A DNA stretch of 64,000 nucleotides. Origin: Bacteroides sp. (GTDB lineage: Bacteria; Bacillota; Clostridia; Lachnospirales; Lachnospiraceae). The DNA is taken from assembly GCA_023666705.1 (NCBI GenBank), contig JAMPBO010000016.1, positions 1 through 64,000 of the forward strand, written 5' to 3'. How positions within the stretch are numbered: the first letter of the stretch is position 1; each line of letters starts with the position of its first letter. The notes under the pieces are model-generated. The model saw only the letters and a list, made by a program, of their open reading frames with translations. It was not told where the DNA came from and searched no databases. Shown in pieces: positions 36,773 through 45,344 of this stretch. Both the position numbers and the translations under genes were made by a program.

Positions 36773-37510
36773 TTATAAGCTCAAGCCTCCATCCAATACA
36801 ATCACCTGACCTGTCATATAGGAACATGCAGGTCCTGCCAGCATTGCAACCATGTCTGCAACCTCCTCTGCTGTTCCAAAGCGTTTCAATGGAATATCCT
36901 TGAGATACTCCTCCTTCTTGTCCTCAGGAAGCTGGTCTACCATGTCAGTTGCAATAAATCCCGGTGCCACTGCATTTACCCTGATTCCGTAAGGTGCAAG
37001 CTCCTTTGCCATTGTCGCCGTCATGGAATTTACGGCTCCCTTTGTGGAGCTGTAAACGGACTGCCCAGGTACTGCAAGCTTTGAGCTTACGGAGGATACA
37101 TTTATGATAACCCCCTGCTTTTTGGAAAACATTTTCAAAACTGCCTGCTGGGTGCAGTACAAATATCCCTTTATGTTAAGGTCAAGACATTTGTCGATTG
37201 TCTCCTCGCTCATCATAAGGACAAATTCATCCTTTACAATACCTGCGTTGTTTACAAGTACATCAAGCTGTCCATAGGTATTTACCGTCTCCCTTATGAG
37301 CGTCTTTACCTCATTGATATTAGAGACATCTGCCTTAATAGCAGTTGCCTCGCCTCCTGCTTCTTTTATGAGAGTTACAACTTCATTAGCCGCTGCATCG
37401 TTGGAATTGTAATTGACAACGACCTGATAGCCCTCTGCTCCAAGCTTTATGGCACAGGCACGTCCGATTCCTCTGGATGCTCCGGTTACAAGTGCTACTT
37501 TTCCTTCCAT
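36773..37510 (-). CDS. fabG: 3-oxoacyl-ACP reductase (FabG-like)
   Basis: 245 residues, short-chain dehydrogenase. NADPH-binding TGASRGIG (9-16), NNAG, and the catalytic Ser-Tyr-Lys set (NVSSVSSKLAVPGQSVYSSTK). It reduces 3-ketoacyl-ACP to 3-hydroxyacyl-ACP. It lies 10 bp after the ketosynthase fusion and 2 bp before fabZ, so the three act in sequence. Confidence 0.94.
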   Translation of the reverse strand: MEGKVALVTGASRGIGRACAIKLGAEGYQVVVNYNSNDAAANEVVTLIKEAGGEATAIKADVSNINEVKTLIRETVNTYGQLDVLVNNAGIVKDEFVLMMSEETIDKCLDLNIKGYLYCTQQAVLKMFSKKQGVIINVSSVSSKLAVPGQSVYSSTKGAVNSMTATMAKELAPYGIRVNAVAPGFIATDMVDQLPEDKKEEYLKDIPLKRFGTAEEVADMVAMLAGPACSYMTGQVIVLDGGLSL

Positions 37511-37520
37511 ACTACACTCC

Positions 37521-39917
37521 TTATTCTGCCTTTTTTAAAATAACTGCACTGTATGAACCGCCAACAGCATAGGAGGTTGCAAGCACATACTTGTATGCCC
37601 CTGTATCAACCATATCTGTCTTTGCTTCATCTTTGTTTACATAATACGCTTTTTGCTTTCCTGAAATGTCTCCCGAAAGCACAAGGGCAGCATGTGCAAC
37701 CGTAAGGGTGCTTGCCGCAGCTCTTGCCTCTCCTGTCACTTCCTTTATGCAGTGTATAGGTACCTTTCCCCCGAAAAGTGCTCCATATACATTCTTTTCT
37801 ATATCGTCAACAGCCTTCATGCCGTTTGCAAATCCGTATACTGCATCTATATCGGAAAGTGATATTCCTGCCATGCTTACCGCAGCGTTTATTGCAGCAG
37901 AAAGTCCCCTGTCAGAGCCTAAAACCTCGCCGTACGGTACATTTTCATGTGCCATGCCGTAGCCTGCAACCTCAGCATATTTCTTTGCACCGCAGCTTTC
38001 GGCATATGCCCCGTCAGAAAGTGCAACTGTTGTACTGCCGTCAGAAAGCACAAAGCCAGCCCCCTCGGAGAATGCACCCTTGACATTATCCGCAATCATG
38101 CCAAGCTGTCCGTAAAGCTTGTTCATAACACGGCTGTTTTCGTCTGTACCTGTTGCCAGCATAAATTTTGCCCGATTCTGCTTTATCTCATTGTAAGCGT
38201 AGCACACACTGCTCATTCCCGACTGGGCACCGTTTGTAACGGTTACGTTGTAGCCTCTCATTCCCGTTTTTATGGAAAGATAGCCGCCTGCCGCATTGTA
38301 AACCGTATTTGGGAAATTAAATGCCGAGCCTGCGATTGTTCCATTTGCAGAAATGTTTTCCTGAAACTCATAAACCGTTGTGAGCGGTCCATCGCCTGTA
38401 CCGATAATCATTCCAAGCTGCTCAGCATTTTCCTCAGTTACCTCAATGCCCGCCGAGGCAAGTGCCTCAAGTCCTGATATAACCTGCATAATGCTGAACT
38501 TGTCAAGCTTTCTGTAAAATGCCATCTTAACGCCAAATTTATCGTAATCCTCCTTGCCTACATTTGCCTCAAGGCTTGTGGCATCAGGTGTATATCCCGC
38601 ATTTACCTTTGCAATGTAATTTTCAACACCATTTCCTACAGGGCTTACGATACCCATTCCTGTTATGTATATTTTTCCATCGGTTTCAGTCTCTGAAACT
38701 CCGCCTTCCTTTTTGCTGAAAATAACGCTGGCGTTGCTTCCCCCAAAGGCAAAGGAATTTGACATTACGGAAGTCATTTCCTTTTCCCTCATATCGTTTG
38801 GTCTGAAATCTATATTGCCTGCCTTCCCGGAAAGTGCCGCCACGTCCTCGTCAGAATATCCGATTGTCGGCGGTATTTTGTTTTCAGTAAGTGCCTTGAT
38901 TGCAAAGACTGCCTCAATTGCACCTGCCGCACCGAGGCAGTGCCCCACCATCGCCTTGGTGGAGCTTACCGTAAGGTCGTCATTTTTATCGTCAAATATT
39001 GTATGTATCGAAAGAAATTCTGCTTCGTCATTTTTAGGTGTTCCCGTGCCATGTGCATTTATGTATGAAATATCCTGCGTGGCAAGTCCTGATTTTTCCA
39101 TTGCAGTTCTAATTGCATACATCTGTCCAAGTCCGTCAGGCCTTGGTGCGGTAATGTGGTGGGCGTCGCTGCTGATACCTGCTGAAAGCACATCGCAGTA
39201 TATTCTTGCATTTCTTTTCATTGCATGCTCATAAGACTCAACCACGATTGCACCTGAGCCTTCGCCTAATGTAATTCCATTGCTATGATTAAACGGAGAG
39301 CAGGATTCTTCAGACAGGGCATGAAGTGCCAAAAATCCTGAAAACGGCACTGCCGCAAATGCATCGGCTCCACCTACCACAAATGCGTCTGCAACACCTG
39401 CACGGATAAGCTCACATGCATATGCAATACTGATTGCACCTGCGGCACATGCATTTCCCACATTTGTTACAATGCCCTTCGCCCCGATATAATTTGCAAC
39501 ATGATTTGCAATTGAGGCAATGGACATCTTATTGATATCCTCCGTCTTTTCGCCGTTGTTTATATAGTTTTCAACGCTGATTACGCCGCCGACACAGCTT
39601 CCCATTATAACGCCTATGCGTTCTGCACGTTCCTCATCTATCGTAAGTCCTGCGTCCTTCCATGCCTCAGCAGACGCCTTCAGACAAAGCTTTGAAACCC
39701 TGTCCACATTTTTTGCTTCCTCTATGTCATCCAGGCTGTCACAAGTAACCTCTGCCCCGAGATTTGCATAACAGTCTGTCGTATCTACCGATTTTACTTT
39801 GTCAATTCCTGTTTTGCCGGCAAGTGCATTTGTCCAGCATTCATCTACATTATTTCCAATAGCACTTATAAGCCCAAGTCCTGTCACGACACAACGTGTA
39901 CTGATATCCTTTGCCAT
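37521..39917 (-). CDS. Ketosynthase / ketosynthase-like (chain-length-factor-type) fusion protein
   Basis: 798 residues made of two full thiolase-fold ketosynthase domains. The first (about 5-402) is FabF-like and complete: Cys157 in GNACAAG, His289 in NAHGTGTP and His326 in MVGHCLGAAG. The second (about 415-797) keeps the fold (YITGMGIVSPVGNG, FGGSYS-like end) but the Cys is Ala564 (TNGAQSG), and the two His are replaced (YGFANGM, VTGEARAA). This is the arrangement of a ketosynthase with a chain-length factor, here in one chain. It should elongate malonyl-ACP units in a non-housekeeping pathway. Confidence 0.9.
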   Translation of the reverse strand: MAKDISTRCVVTGLGLISAIGNNVDECWTNALAGKTGIDKVKSVDTTDCYANLGAEVTCDSLDDIEEAKNVDRVSKLCLKASAEAWKDAGLTIDEERAERIGVIMGSCVGGVISVENYINNGEKTEDINKMSIASIANHVANYIGAKGIVTNVGNACAAGAISIAYACELIRAGVADAFVVGGADAFAAVPFSGFLALHALSEESCSPFNHSNGITLGEGSGAIVVESYEHAMKRNARIYCDVLSAGISSDAHHITAPRPDGLGQMYAIRTAMEKSGLATQDISYINAHGTGTPKNDEAEFLSIHTIFDDKNDDLTVSSTKAMVGHCLGAAGAIEAVFAIKALTENKIPPTIGYSDEDVAALSGKAGNIDFRPNDMREKEMTSVMSNSFAFGGSNASVIFSKKEGGVSETETDGKIYITGMGIVSPVGNGVENYIAKVNAGYTPDATSLEANVGKEDYDKFGVKMAFYRKLDKFSIMQVISGLEALASAGIEVTEENAEQLGMIIGTGDGPLTTVYEFQENISANGTIAGSAFNFPNTVYNAAGGYLSIKTGMRGYNVTVTNGAQSGMSSVCYAYNEIKQNRAKFMLATGTDENSRVMNKLYGQLGMIADNVKGAFSEGAGFVLSDGSTTVALSDGAYAESCGAKKYAEVAGYGMAHENVPYGEVLGSDRGLSAAINAAVSMAGISLSDIDAVYGFANGMKAVDDIEKNVYGALFGGKVPIHCIKEVTGEARAAASTLTVAHAALVLSGDISGKQKAYYVNKDEAKTDMVDTGAYKYVLATSYAVGGSYSAVILKKAE

Positions 39918-39944
39918 TTTGAATTACTCCTTTTTTATTAGTTT

Positions 39945-39999
39945 GGCGGCAGGCGATTGCAGAAGCTCCGCAATCGCCTATTAATTGATGGACTGCCGC
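39945..39999. repeat. Nested inverted repeat between carrier protein and ketosynthase genes
   Basis: Inner hairpin GGCGATTGC / GCAATCGCC (39952-39978) lies inside outer arms GCGGCAG / CTGCCGC (about 39946-39952 and 39992-39998). No T run follows, so an mRNA-stability or processing role is more likely than termination. Confidence 0.6.
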
Positions 40000-40000
40000 A

Positions 40001-40249
40001 TTACATATTTTCTACTACATATTTTGTAAGGCTTGTTATGTTGTAGAAATGCTCCTTTGCAACGCCTGTCATCGCAACGCCGTAAGCAGAGTCGATGCAT
40101 GCTATTATTTCAAGGGAATCTACCGAATCAAGTCCTATTCCGTCACCAAACAGAGCGATTTCATAATCAAGCTCCTCCTCAGGTATTCTTAAATTTTTTG
40201 AAAGCATACCTTTAATGTTTTCTGCGATTTCTAATTCTTTTTCATTCAT
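40001..40249 (-). CDS. Acyl carrier protein
   Basis: 82 residues. The phosphopantetheine site is GLDSVDSLEI (about 40-49, Ser42). The acidic composition and four-helix length fit an ACP. It precedes the ketosynthase fusion by about 80 bp and is the likely carrier of the growing chain. Substrate for the operon's Sfp-type transferase. Confidence 0.93.
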   Translation of the reverse strand: MNEKELEIAENIKGMLSKNLRIPEEELDYEIALFGDGIGLDSVDSLEIIACIDSAYGVAMTGVAKEHFYNITSLTKYVVENM

Positions 40250-40347
40250 GGCAATTTCTCCTTTTTACTTTTGTTTTATTTTTAGGAGTTTATGAAACTC
40301 CTTACTTACAAAATCCAGTCACACAATACCTGCTGCATCATACGCAG

Positions 40348-40983
40348 CTACTCTTTATGCCAACCAAACTGATTCTTGAGTTCTACCACAACATTCCTGC
40401 AAAACTCCGACCATTTTTTTAGTACAATGGACGGTCTGCCCTCCTCAAATTCTATGTCAAAGGGGCTGCCGATGATAATATGTATTCTATGAAACGACTT
40501 AAAGGTCCCATCTATGCATATAGGCACAAGCCTTGCATTCGTCTTTTTTGCAAGCATAAGAAAGCCCGGCTTAAATGTATCTATCTCTCCTGTTTTACTT
40601 GTCTTTCCCTCTGGAAATATGTATACCGGCTTTCCTTCATTTATTTTTTCTTCTCCGAGAACAAGCCACGAGGTGTCCATTTCCTTTCTGTCCATTGGTA
40701 TGTATGGAAGGTTTCTAAACAGCCAGTTTATTTTTTTCTTCTCATACCAGTCTCTCGCAACAAATGTATGAACATCATATCTGCCGAGTATTCTCGTCAT
40801 ATAAAGACCGTCCACATGTCCCGTATGATTGGAAAACAGTACGCAACCTGATTGAAATGCTTTCACGGTTTCCTTTTTATCGATCCATGTAATTTTGAGG
40901 GGGTACATAATTCTTACAACTACATTGGCGATTGCAAATGCACATTTTGCAGCACCACATTTTATGCCTTCTAACAGCTTCAT
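40348..40983 (-). CDS. Lysophospholipid acyltransferase-like (PlsC family) protein
   Basis: 211 residues. HX4D motif NHTGHVD (52-58), the RxWYEKKK region and FPEGKTSKTG are PlsC-type motifs; there is one N-terminal hydrophobic stretch (about 12-30). The family moves acyl groups from ACP or CoA to lysophosphatidic acid or similar acceptors. Here it may put the operon's acyl product on a lipid, as LPLAT-like enzymes do in aryl polyene clusters. Confidence 0.88.
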   Translation of the reverse strand: MKLLEGIKCGAAKCAFAIANVVVRIMYPLKITWIDKKETVKAFQSGCVLFSNHTGHVDGLYMTRILGRYDVHTFVARDWYEKKKINWLFRNLPYIPMDRKEMDTSWLVLGEEKINEGKPVYIFPEGKTSKTGEIDTFKPGFLMLAKKTNARLVPICIDGTFKSFHRIHIIIGSPFDIEFEEGRPSIVLKKWSEFCRNVVVELKNQFGWHKE

Positions 40984-41042
40984 ATCTATCTCTCCTACAA
41001 GCTAACGCTTTTACAACAATTTTTACCAATCACAGTAACCAT

Positions 41043-41780
41043 TTATTTTTTTCCGTATGGTCCAACCTCCGGTGTGTCCCAATTCATGTTAATTGCCGTC
41101 TCAAATGTATTATGTCCAAGCATAGGTATCTGAAGCTTATTCCATGTTTCCTCGGAAAGTTGCAGTTTACTGCCAAATTCATGTCCCGCCTCGGCAAACT
41201 TTTCCAAGTACTTTTCCACCTTTTTGGCAAAGCCCTTTTCAGAAAGCATACCGCCCTGAGGTGCAAGCACCGTCGTGTATTTCCCCACACCGCATATCCT
41301 GTCAAATTGTGCAAATATTGCATCATAGCAGTTATCAGTTGTCTCATACCCGCAGGTAGATACAAGGACAAGCTTTTTCTTTTGCAGCTCAGGGTATCTC
41401 ATATTGTGGAGAAACCTGTGATTTTCCTCGTCTCCCGGATTACCCCTGTACTCCTTGACATAGGAAATCATCCTGTCCGTAAAGGCTTTTATCTTGGATG
41501 GCATCCCAAAAAAGTATAAGGGAAAGCTCTCCACTATAATATCATGCTCCATCACAAGCCTTCTTAGCTCATCCATATCATCATGTATCACACATTCCCC
41601 CGGTGTATTTTTCCAGCAGATAAAGCAGCCGTGGCAATGGTCAACATTTTTATCCTTCAGGCTTACCTCCGTAAGCTCTGCATTTGTTTCCTCCACAAGC
41701 CCTTTTACAAAGGCTTTCGCAACTTTAAGCGACGAGCTTTGCTCACCCCGCAAGCTGCCATTGATAAGTAAAACCTTCAA
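41043..41780 (-). CDS. NAD(P)H-dependent FMN reductase / flavodoxin-fold protein
   Basis: 245 residues. LLINGSLRGEQSSS is the FMN phosphate loop, and CHGCFICW (about 49-56) is a CxxCxxC-like cluster seen in a subgroup of iron-sulfur or multimeric flavoproteins. PLYFFGMPSKIKAFTDR is also family typical. The start is TTG with GGGAGG about 10 bp upstream. Inside the acyl-chain operon it could reduce a double bond or oxidise the chain; this is a guess. Confidence 0.85.
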   Translation of the reverse strand: MKVLLINGSLRGEQSSSLKVAKAFVKGLVEETNAELTEVSLKDKNVDHCHGCFICWKNTPGECVIHDDMDELRRLVMEHDIIVESFPLYFFGMPSKIKAFTDRMISYVKEYRGNPGDEENHRFLHNMRYPELQKKKLVLVSTCGYETTDNCYDAIFAQFDRICGVGKYTTVLAPQGGMLSEKGFAKKVEKYLEKFAEAGHEFGSKLQLSEETWNKLQIPMLGHNTFETAINMNWDTPEVGPYGKK

Positions 41781-41978
41781 GGTGCCACAACCTCCCTATG
41801 GAACATGCTTTAGGCATGAGCAAAACTTAGTTTTAGGAGTAATGCATTTTGGCTCATCTCTAAGCACGTTTCATTATTTTAACATAGGATATTTTCACAC
41901 ACGAAACAAAATAAAACAACAAACAATCAGCCTTACTTGTCTGATTTTTAGGCATTTCCCATTAAATGTCTAAAAATT

Positions 41979-42245
41979 TTATTCCTTTTTACGGACACGC
42001 CGAAAGCTTTTTCTTCCATATTCGTTTGTTTCCTGTACATATTCATATTGGCTTTCACTCTGCTTGTTTTTTTCGTAATCTGCAATCACCTTATTTATCT
42101 GCCCTATCGAAACGGGATATAGTAGTTGTTCCCTGATTTTCTCAGGGCTTAAGCCCTTTTCGTGCAGCCGGATAACAGAATCTGCATAAGCAAATTCGGA
42201 TACCATTTTACTGAGTGCAGCATGAAAATATTTATTATCTCCCAT
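41979..42245 (-). CDS. Small protein of unknown function
   Basis: 88 residues, mostly helical and charged. I do not recognise a family. SPEKIREQLLYPVSIGQINKVI looks like a helix-turn-helix segment, followed by a basic tail. RBS AAAGAGGG precedes the ATG. It sits between the TetR gene and the FMN-reductase gene on the same strand, so it may be part of the operon or its regulation. Confidence 0.65.
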   Translation of the reverse strand: MGDNKYFHAALSKMVSEFAYADSVIRLHEKGLSPEKIREQLLYPVSIGQINKVIADYEKNKQSESQYEYVQETNEYGRKSFRRVRKKE

Positions 42246-42404
42246 CTTCCAACCCTCTTTTTTAAATATCAGTCCATTATCTGGCAGGCACCTTTGGAAG
42301 CTTGCCTATCAGAAACATCGTTCCTTTAAAAAAACATTACCCGCCGTACCGGAAACACATACATTCATTGTAGTATATAGTCCCCGATACAGCGGGCATG
42401 CATT

Positions 42405-42974
42405 TTACATTTCATATTTTTTTGATATATTTTTCAGTATTACACTGGGAATTTCACCCATTACTGCTATAATATTTTCCATAATCTGAACCGGGCTTTG
42501 CTTCAATCTACCCCGAATCCAGTCAACCGCAGTTTCTGCAAATGCTTTTGCAAGCCCATAGGTTACAGCCCTTAAATCTTCTTCACCTGCAACACCATTT
42601 CCGTATACTTTCAGGCTGTTATAAATTGGTGCCTCGGCTATGCTTGTCAGCTTGTCACCAAACGCATCCCGTCCCATGGACTGATAGAGATATTTTATGA
42701 ATTCTTCATTCTTCACGGCATACTGCCCAATTAGTCTCAGGCTTGCTTTCCATGAATCTTCAATATCTTCCTCGTCAACCACGAAAAGCTTCTGCATCTT
42801 TGTGTCTATAATTTCCTCCAGAAGTGCATATACATCCTGATAATAATAATAAAATGTATTGCGGTTTATGCCACAGGTTTCCGTAATTTTCGTCACGGTA
42901 ATCTTTTCAATCGGCACCTCCTTGGACAGCTTCACAAAACTCTCCATAATGGCAAGCTTAGTAAAATTAGACAT
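42405..42974 (-). CDS. TetR/AcrR family transcriptional regulator
   Basis: 189 residues. The N-terminal HTH has the TetR pattern (IEKITVTKITETCGINRNTFYYYYQDVYALLEEI, split around residue 20-55). The C-terminal part is a helical ligand-binding and dimerisation domain. It lies 26 bp after the BtrH-like gene and is probably the local regulator of the acyl-chain operon. Confidence 0.92.
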   Translation of the reverse strand: MSNFTKLAIMESFVKLSKEVPIEKITVTKITETCGINRNTFYYYYQDVYALLEEIIDTKMQKLFVVDEEDIEDSWKASLRLIGQYAVKNEEFIKYLYQSMGRDAFGDKLTSIAEAPIYNSLKVYGNGVAGEEDLRAVTYGLAKAFAETAVDWIRGRLKQSPVQIMENIIAVMGEIPSVILKNISKKYEM

Positions 42975-43000
42975 AATATGTGTACCTGCAGTCTATTGTA

Positions 43001-44056
43001 TTAGTTTTCCTCAAGCTCAGCCAATATCCTGAATAATACACAGACTTCCTTTTCCTTAGCTGTATCAAAATATTTCTTAAATCTTGAAGCAGCCTCAATC
43101 TCACCTGTAATTGAAATTCTTACAAGCAGATTTCTGGCTGTAAGCATGTTTGTAACAACTGTTTCATACTCATCAATCGTATCCTGGTTATACTTAAGGT
43201 ATCCGTTGTTCATCAGGTACTTTATTCTCTCAAGCATAAGCACCTTGTGGTCGTACATTACATGAAGTGCCCTTATATCAAAATCCGGCTCCTCCGCATG
43301 AACCTGTCTGTCTATCTGGGCAAGTGTCTTATCATAAACCTTGATACCAAAGGTCGTATCATTAAATCTGTTCCGCATCATACGGAAATGGTTCTTTGTA
43401 TCCATAGAGTTAAGATACTCTCTTAATGTAGTTTTGATAAGCTCAATATCCACATCATAGCAGACCGTATCGCTGTTTTTCATTACAACATAAAGTCCTC
43501 TGCCGCCCTTGTAATCATCCTTAAATACATGGTCATCCTTCTCCGTGATAACCTCATAACCTCTTTCTATGTCAGAGAATGAAACCGTGTTATATGAATA
43601 GTGATCCTGGAATGTAAAATCTCCTACATAGAATATCTCCTCATCCCTATTGTAGCCATAGATAAACAACTCATGAGGGAACTTATAATCAACCTCAGCA
43701 TCACAAAGAATTTTTGCCTCGTCAAATACGCCGTACACATATCCGTTCAAATCAATTGTCTTGATAATAAAGTCGATAATGTTTCCGCAGTAGCTCTCAA
43801 TCTGTGCCTTGGTAAGAAGTGAGAACACAAGATACGGACACTGCTTCAGTGAGCTGCTTCCCGGCATCATGTCTGTGAGGAGCATCTCGTCTCCCGTAAA
43901 TATCTCCTGTATATTGTAGCAGCGTAGCTGGATATAGTTACTGAAAATCCATTTTTTTGCATTCTCGTCATCAGAAAGAATAGAGAAAAGCGTTGCATGC
44001 CACTGCCATGATGTAATCGTTGGGTAAGTTACCGGTAATTTTTTCATATCTGCCAT
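43001..44056 (-). CDS. BtrH-like protein (putative acyl-ACP transferase family)
   Basis: 351 residues. The stretch near 128-170 (HELFIYGYNRDEEIFYVGDF, then YNTVSFSDIERGYE) resembles proteins related to butirosin BtrH. BtrH moves an acyl chain from carrier protein BtrI to an amine. In such proteins an N-terminal Cys acts as nucleophile; here the matching stretch is TSWQWHATLFSIL and has no Cys, so catalysis is uncertain. The C-terminal about 150 residues are helical and unknown. It follows an ACP gene by 22 bp, which strengthens a carrier-protein link. Family call is my inference. Confidence 0.6.
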   Translation of the reverse strand: MADMKKLPVTYPTITSWQWHATLFSILSDDENAKKWIFSNYIQLRCYNIQEIFTGDEMLLTDMMPGSSSLKQCPYLVFSLLTKAQIESYCGNIIDFIIKTIDLNGYVYGVFDEAKILCDAEVDYKFPHELFIYGYNRDEEIFYVGDFTFQDHYSYNTVSFSDIERGYEVITEKDDHVFKDDYKGGRGLYVVMKNSDTVCYDVDIELIKTTLREYLNSMDTKNHFRMMRNRFNDTTFGIKVYDKTLAQIDRQVHAEEPDFDIRALHVMYDHKVLMLERIKYLMNNGYLKYNQDTIDEYETVVTNMLTARNLLVRISITGEIEAASRFKKYFDTAKEKEVCVLFRILAELEEN

Positions 44057-44078
44057 GTTTTCAATCCTCCAATACTAT

Positions 44079-44327
44079 TTACTCTGCTAATTTTTCTGAT
44101 ATTACCGCAGCCAAATCTCCAAATGTATCATACGAAGACAGTGCAAGCTCATAATCAGAAAACTCTACATCGAATTTGCTTTCTGCCGCAACAATCAATC
44201 GAATCAAAGATACGGAGTTCACCCCATAAATATCAGTAATTGAAGATGTCATATTGATGTCTTCAACGTCCGGCATAACGTCGCGAATAACTTCTTCCAG
44301 CTTCTTCTTAATCTGTTCCTTGTCCAT
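44079..44327 (-). CDS. Acyl/peptidyl carrier protein, second copy
   Basis: 82 residues. Ser in YGVNSVSLIRLI (about 36-47) is the phosphopantetheine site, but the usual Asp before it is Asn. It differs from the other ACP of this operon. As first gene of the operon and next to the BtrH-like gene, it may carry a separate substrate such as a starter or amino-acyl group. Confidence 0.88.
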   Translation of the reverse strand: MDKEQIKKKLEEVIRDVMPDVEDINMTSSITDIYGVNSVSLIRLIVAAESKFDVEFSDYELALSSYDTFGDLAAVISEKLAE

Positions 44328-44366
44328 TCTATGTACCCCCTGACAATATTTTATAATCCGTTAAAT

Positions 44367-44395
44367 ATTTTACTATTTTTCCCGTAAAAAATCAA
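44367..44395 (-). promoter_or_regulatory. Promoter of the acyl-chain operon
   Basis: Minus strand TTGATT (44395-44390), 17-bp spacer, TAAAAT (44372-44367), 40 bp before the first carrier-protein ATG and after the rplA terminator. It supports a separate transcript. Confidence 0.65.
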
Positions 44396-44452
44396 GATTA
44401 TTATGCAATCTGAACAAATTCCCTTAATCACACTCAACAATACGCAAAAAAA

Positions 44453-44475
44453 GACTGCCACATTACGCAGCAGTC
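44453..44475 (-). terminator. Terminator after rplA
   Basis: GACTGC, loop, GCAGTC stem extended by TGC/GTG-like pairs, followed by TTTTTTT on the minus strand. It ends the rpmG-secE-nusG-rplK-rplA transcript. Confidence 0.88.
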
Positions 44476-44502
44476 CTTTGATACTGTCTGTTTTCAATTC
44501 TA

Positions 44503-45192
44503 TTAATACTTTGCAGTATTAAGCTTTACGCCAGGACCCATAGTAGAAGCGATAACTACGCTCTTAAGGTACTGACCCTTGGCAGCCGATGGCTTAGCCT
44601 TGATAACAGCCTCTATTAAAGTCTGGAAGTTGTCTGTTAATTGCTCCTCTGAGAAAGAAGCCTTTCCAATTGGCACATGGATAATGTTTGACTTATCAAG
44701 TCTGTACTCAATTTTACCTGCTTTAATATCCTTGACAGCTTTTGTAACGTCCATTGTAACCGTACCTGCCTTTGGGTTAGGCATTAAACCCTTCGGTCCA
44801 AGGACACGTCCGAGACGTCCTACAACACCCATCATATCAGGCGTAGCAACGACAACGTCAAAATCTAACCAGCCGTCATTCTGAATCTTTGGAACCAGCT
44901 CGTCTCCGCCTGCAAAATCAGCACCTGCAGCTAAAGCCTCGTCAACCTTATCTCCCTTAGCGAACACCAAAACCTTTACCGTCTTACCTGTTCCGTGTGG
45001 AAGTACAACTGCACCACGAACCTGCTGATCTGCGTGACGTCCATCAACACCAAGTCTTAAATGAGCCTCAATTGTCTCATCAAACTTTGCACTTGCTGAC
45101 TTTTTAACTAAAGATACAGCCTCTTCTAAGTCATAAAAATTTGTCTTTTCAATAAGCTTTGCAGCCTCTGTATATCTTTTACCTTTTTTCAT
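44503..45192 (-). CDS. rplA: 50S ribosomal protein L1
   Basis: 229 residues, normal length. [21 protein letters not shown] is the L1 signature. It binds 23S rRNA helices 76-78 and its own mRNA as a repressor. An L1-site mimic lies 17 nt upstream of its ATG. RBS AGGAGG. It is the last gene of the operon here; rplJ and rplL do not follow. Confidence 0.97.
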   Translation of the reverse strand: MKKGKRYTEAAKLIEKTNFYDLEEAVSLVKKSASAKFDETIEAHLRLGVDGRHADQQVRGAVVLPHGTGKTVKVLVFAKGDKVDEALAAGADFAGGDELVPKIQNDGWLDFDVVVATPDMMGVVGRLGRVLGPKGLMPNPKAGTVTMDVTKAVKDIKAGKIEYRLDKSNIIHVPIGKASFSEEQLTDNFQTLIEAVIKAKPSAAKGQYLKSVVIASTMGPGVKLNTAKY

Positions 45193-45208
45193 TTAATAAA
45201 AACCTCCT

Positions 45209-45236
45209 GTGGTATTATCGGGAGCGACCCTCCCAC
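45209..45236 (-). promoter_or_regulatory. L1-binding site mimic in the rplA leader
   Basis: Minus strand GTGGGAGGGTCGCTCCCGAT then AATACCAC. The outer stem (GTGG/CCAC), inner stem (GGGAG/CTCCC) and the asymmetric GATAATA loop reproduce the base of the L1 arm of 23S rRNA (E. coli GTGGGAGG ... GAAATACCAC). L1 binding next to the RBS should repress rplA translation. Confidence 0.82.
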
Positions 45237-45239
45237 TTC

Positions 45240-45340
45240 TTGTAATTAATTGCGTCAGCAATCAATTGCCTACGCAATCGCCATTGCACGTAGTGCAATC
45301 TCAAATGCGATTGCCTCCTTTTTTATTGCCTACACAATCG
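45240..45340. repeat. Repeat-rich spacer between rplK and rplA
   Basis: About 100 bp with two near copies of GCGATTGxGTAGGCAAT (minus strand near 45343-45327 and 45284-45268), a CAATCGC/GCGATTG inverted set and a TTGCACTACGTGCAA palindrome. It looks like tandem growth of a hairpin element. Confidence 0.6.
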
Positions 45341-45344
45341 CTTA

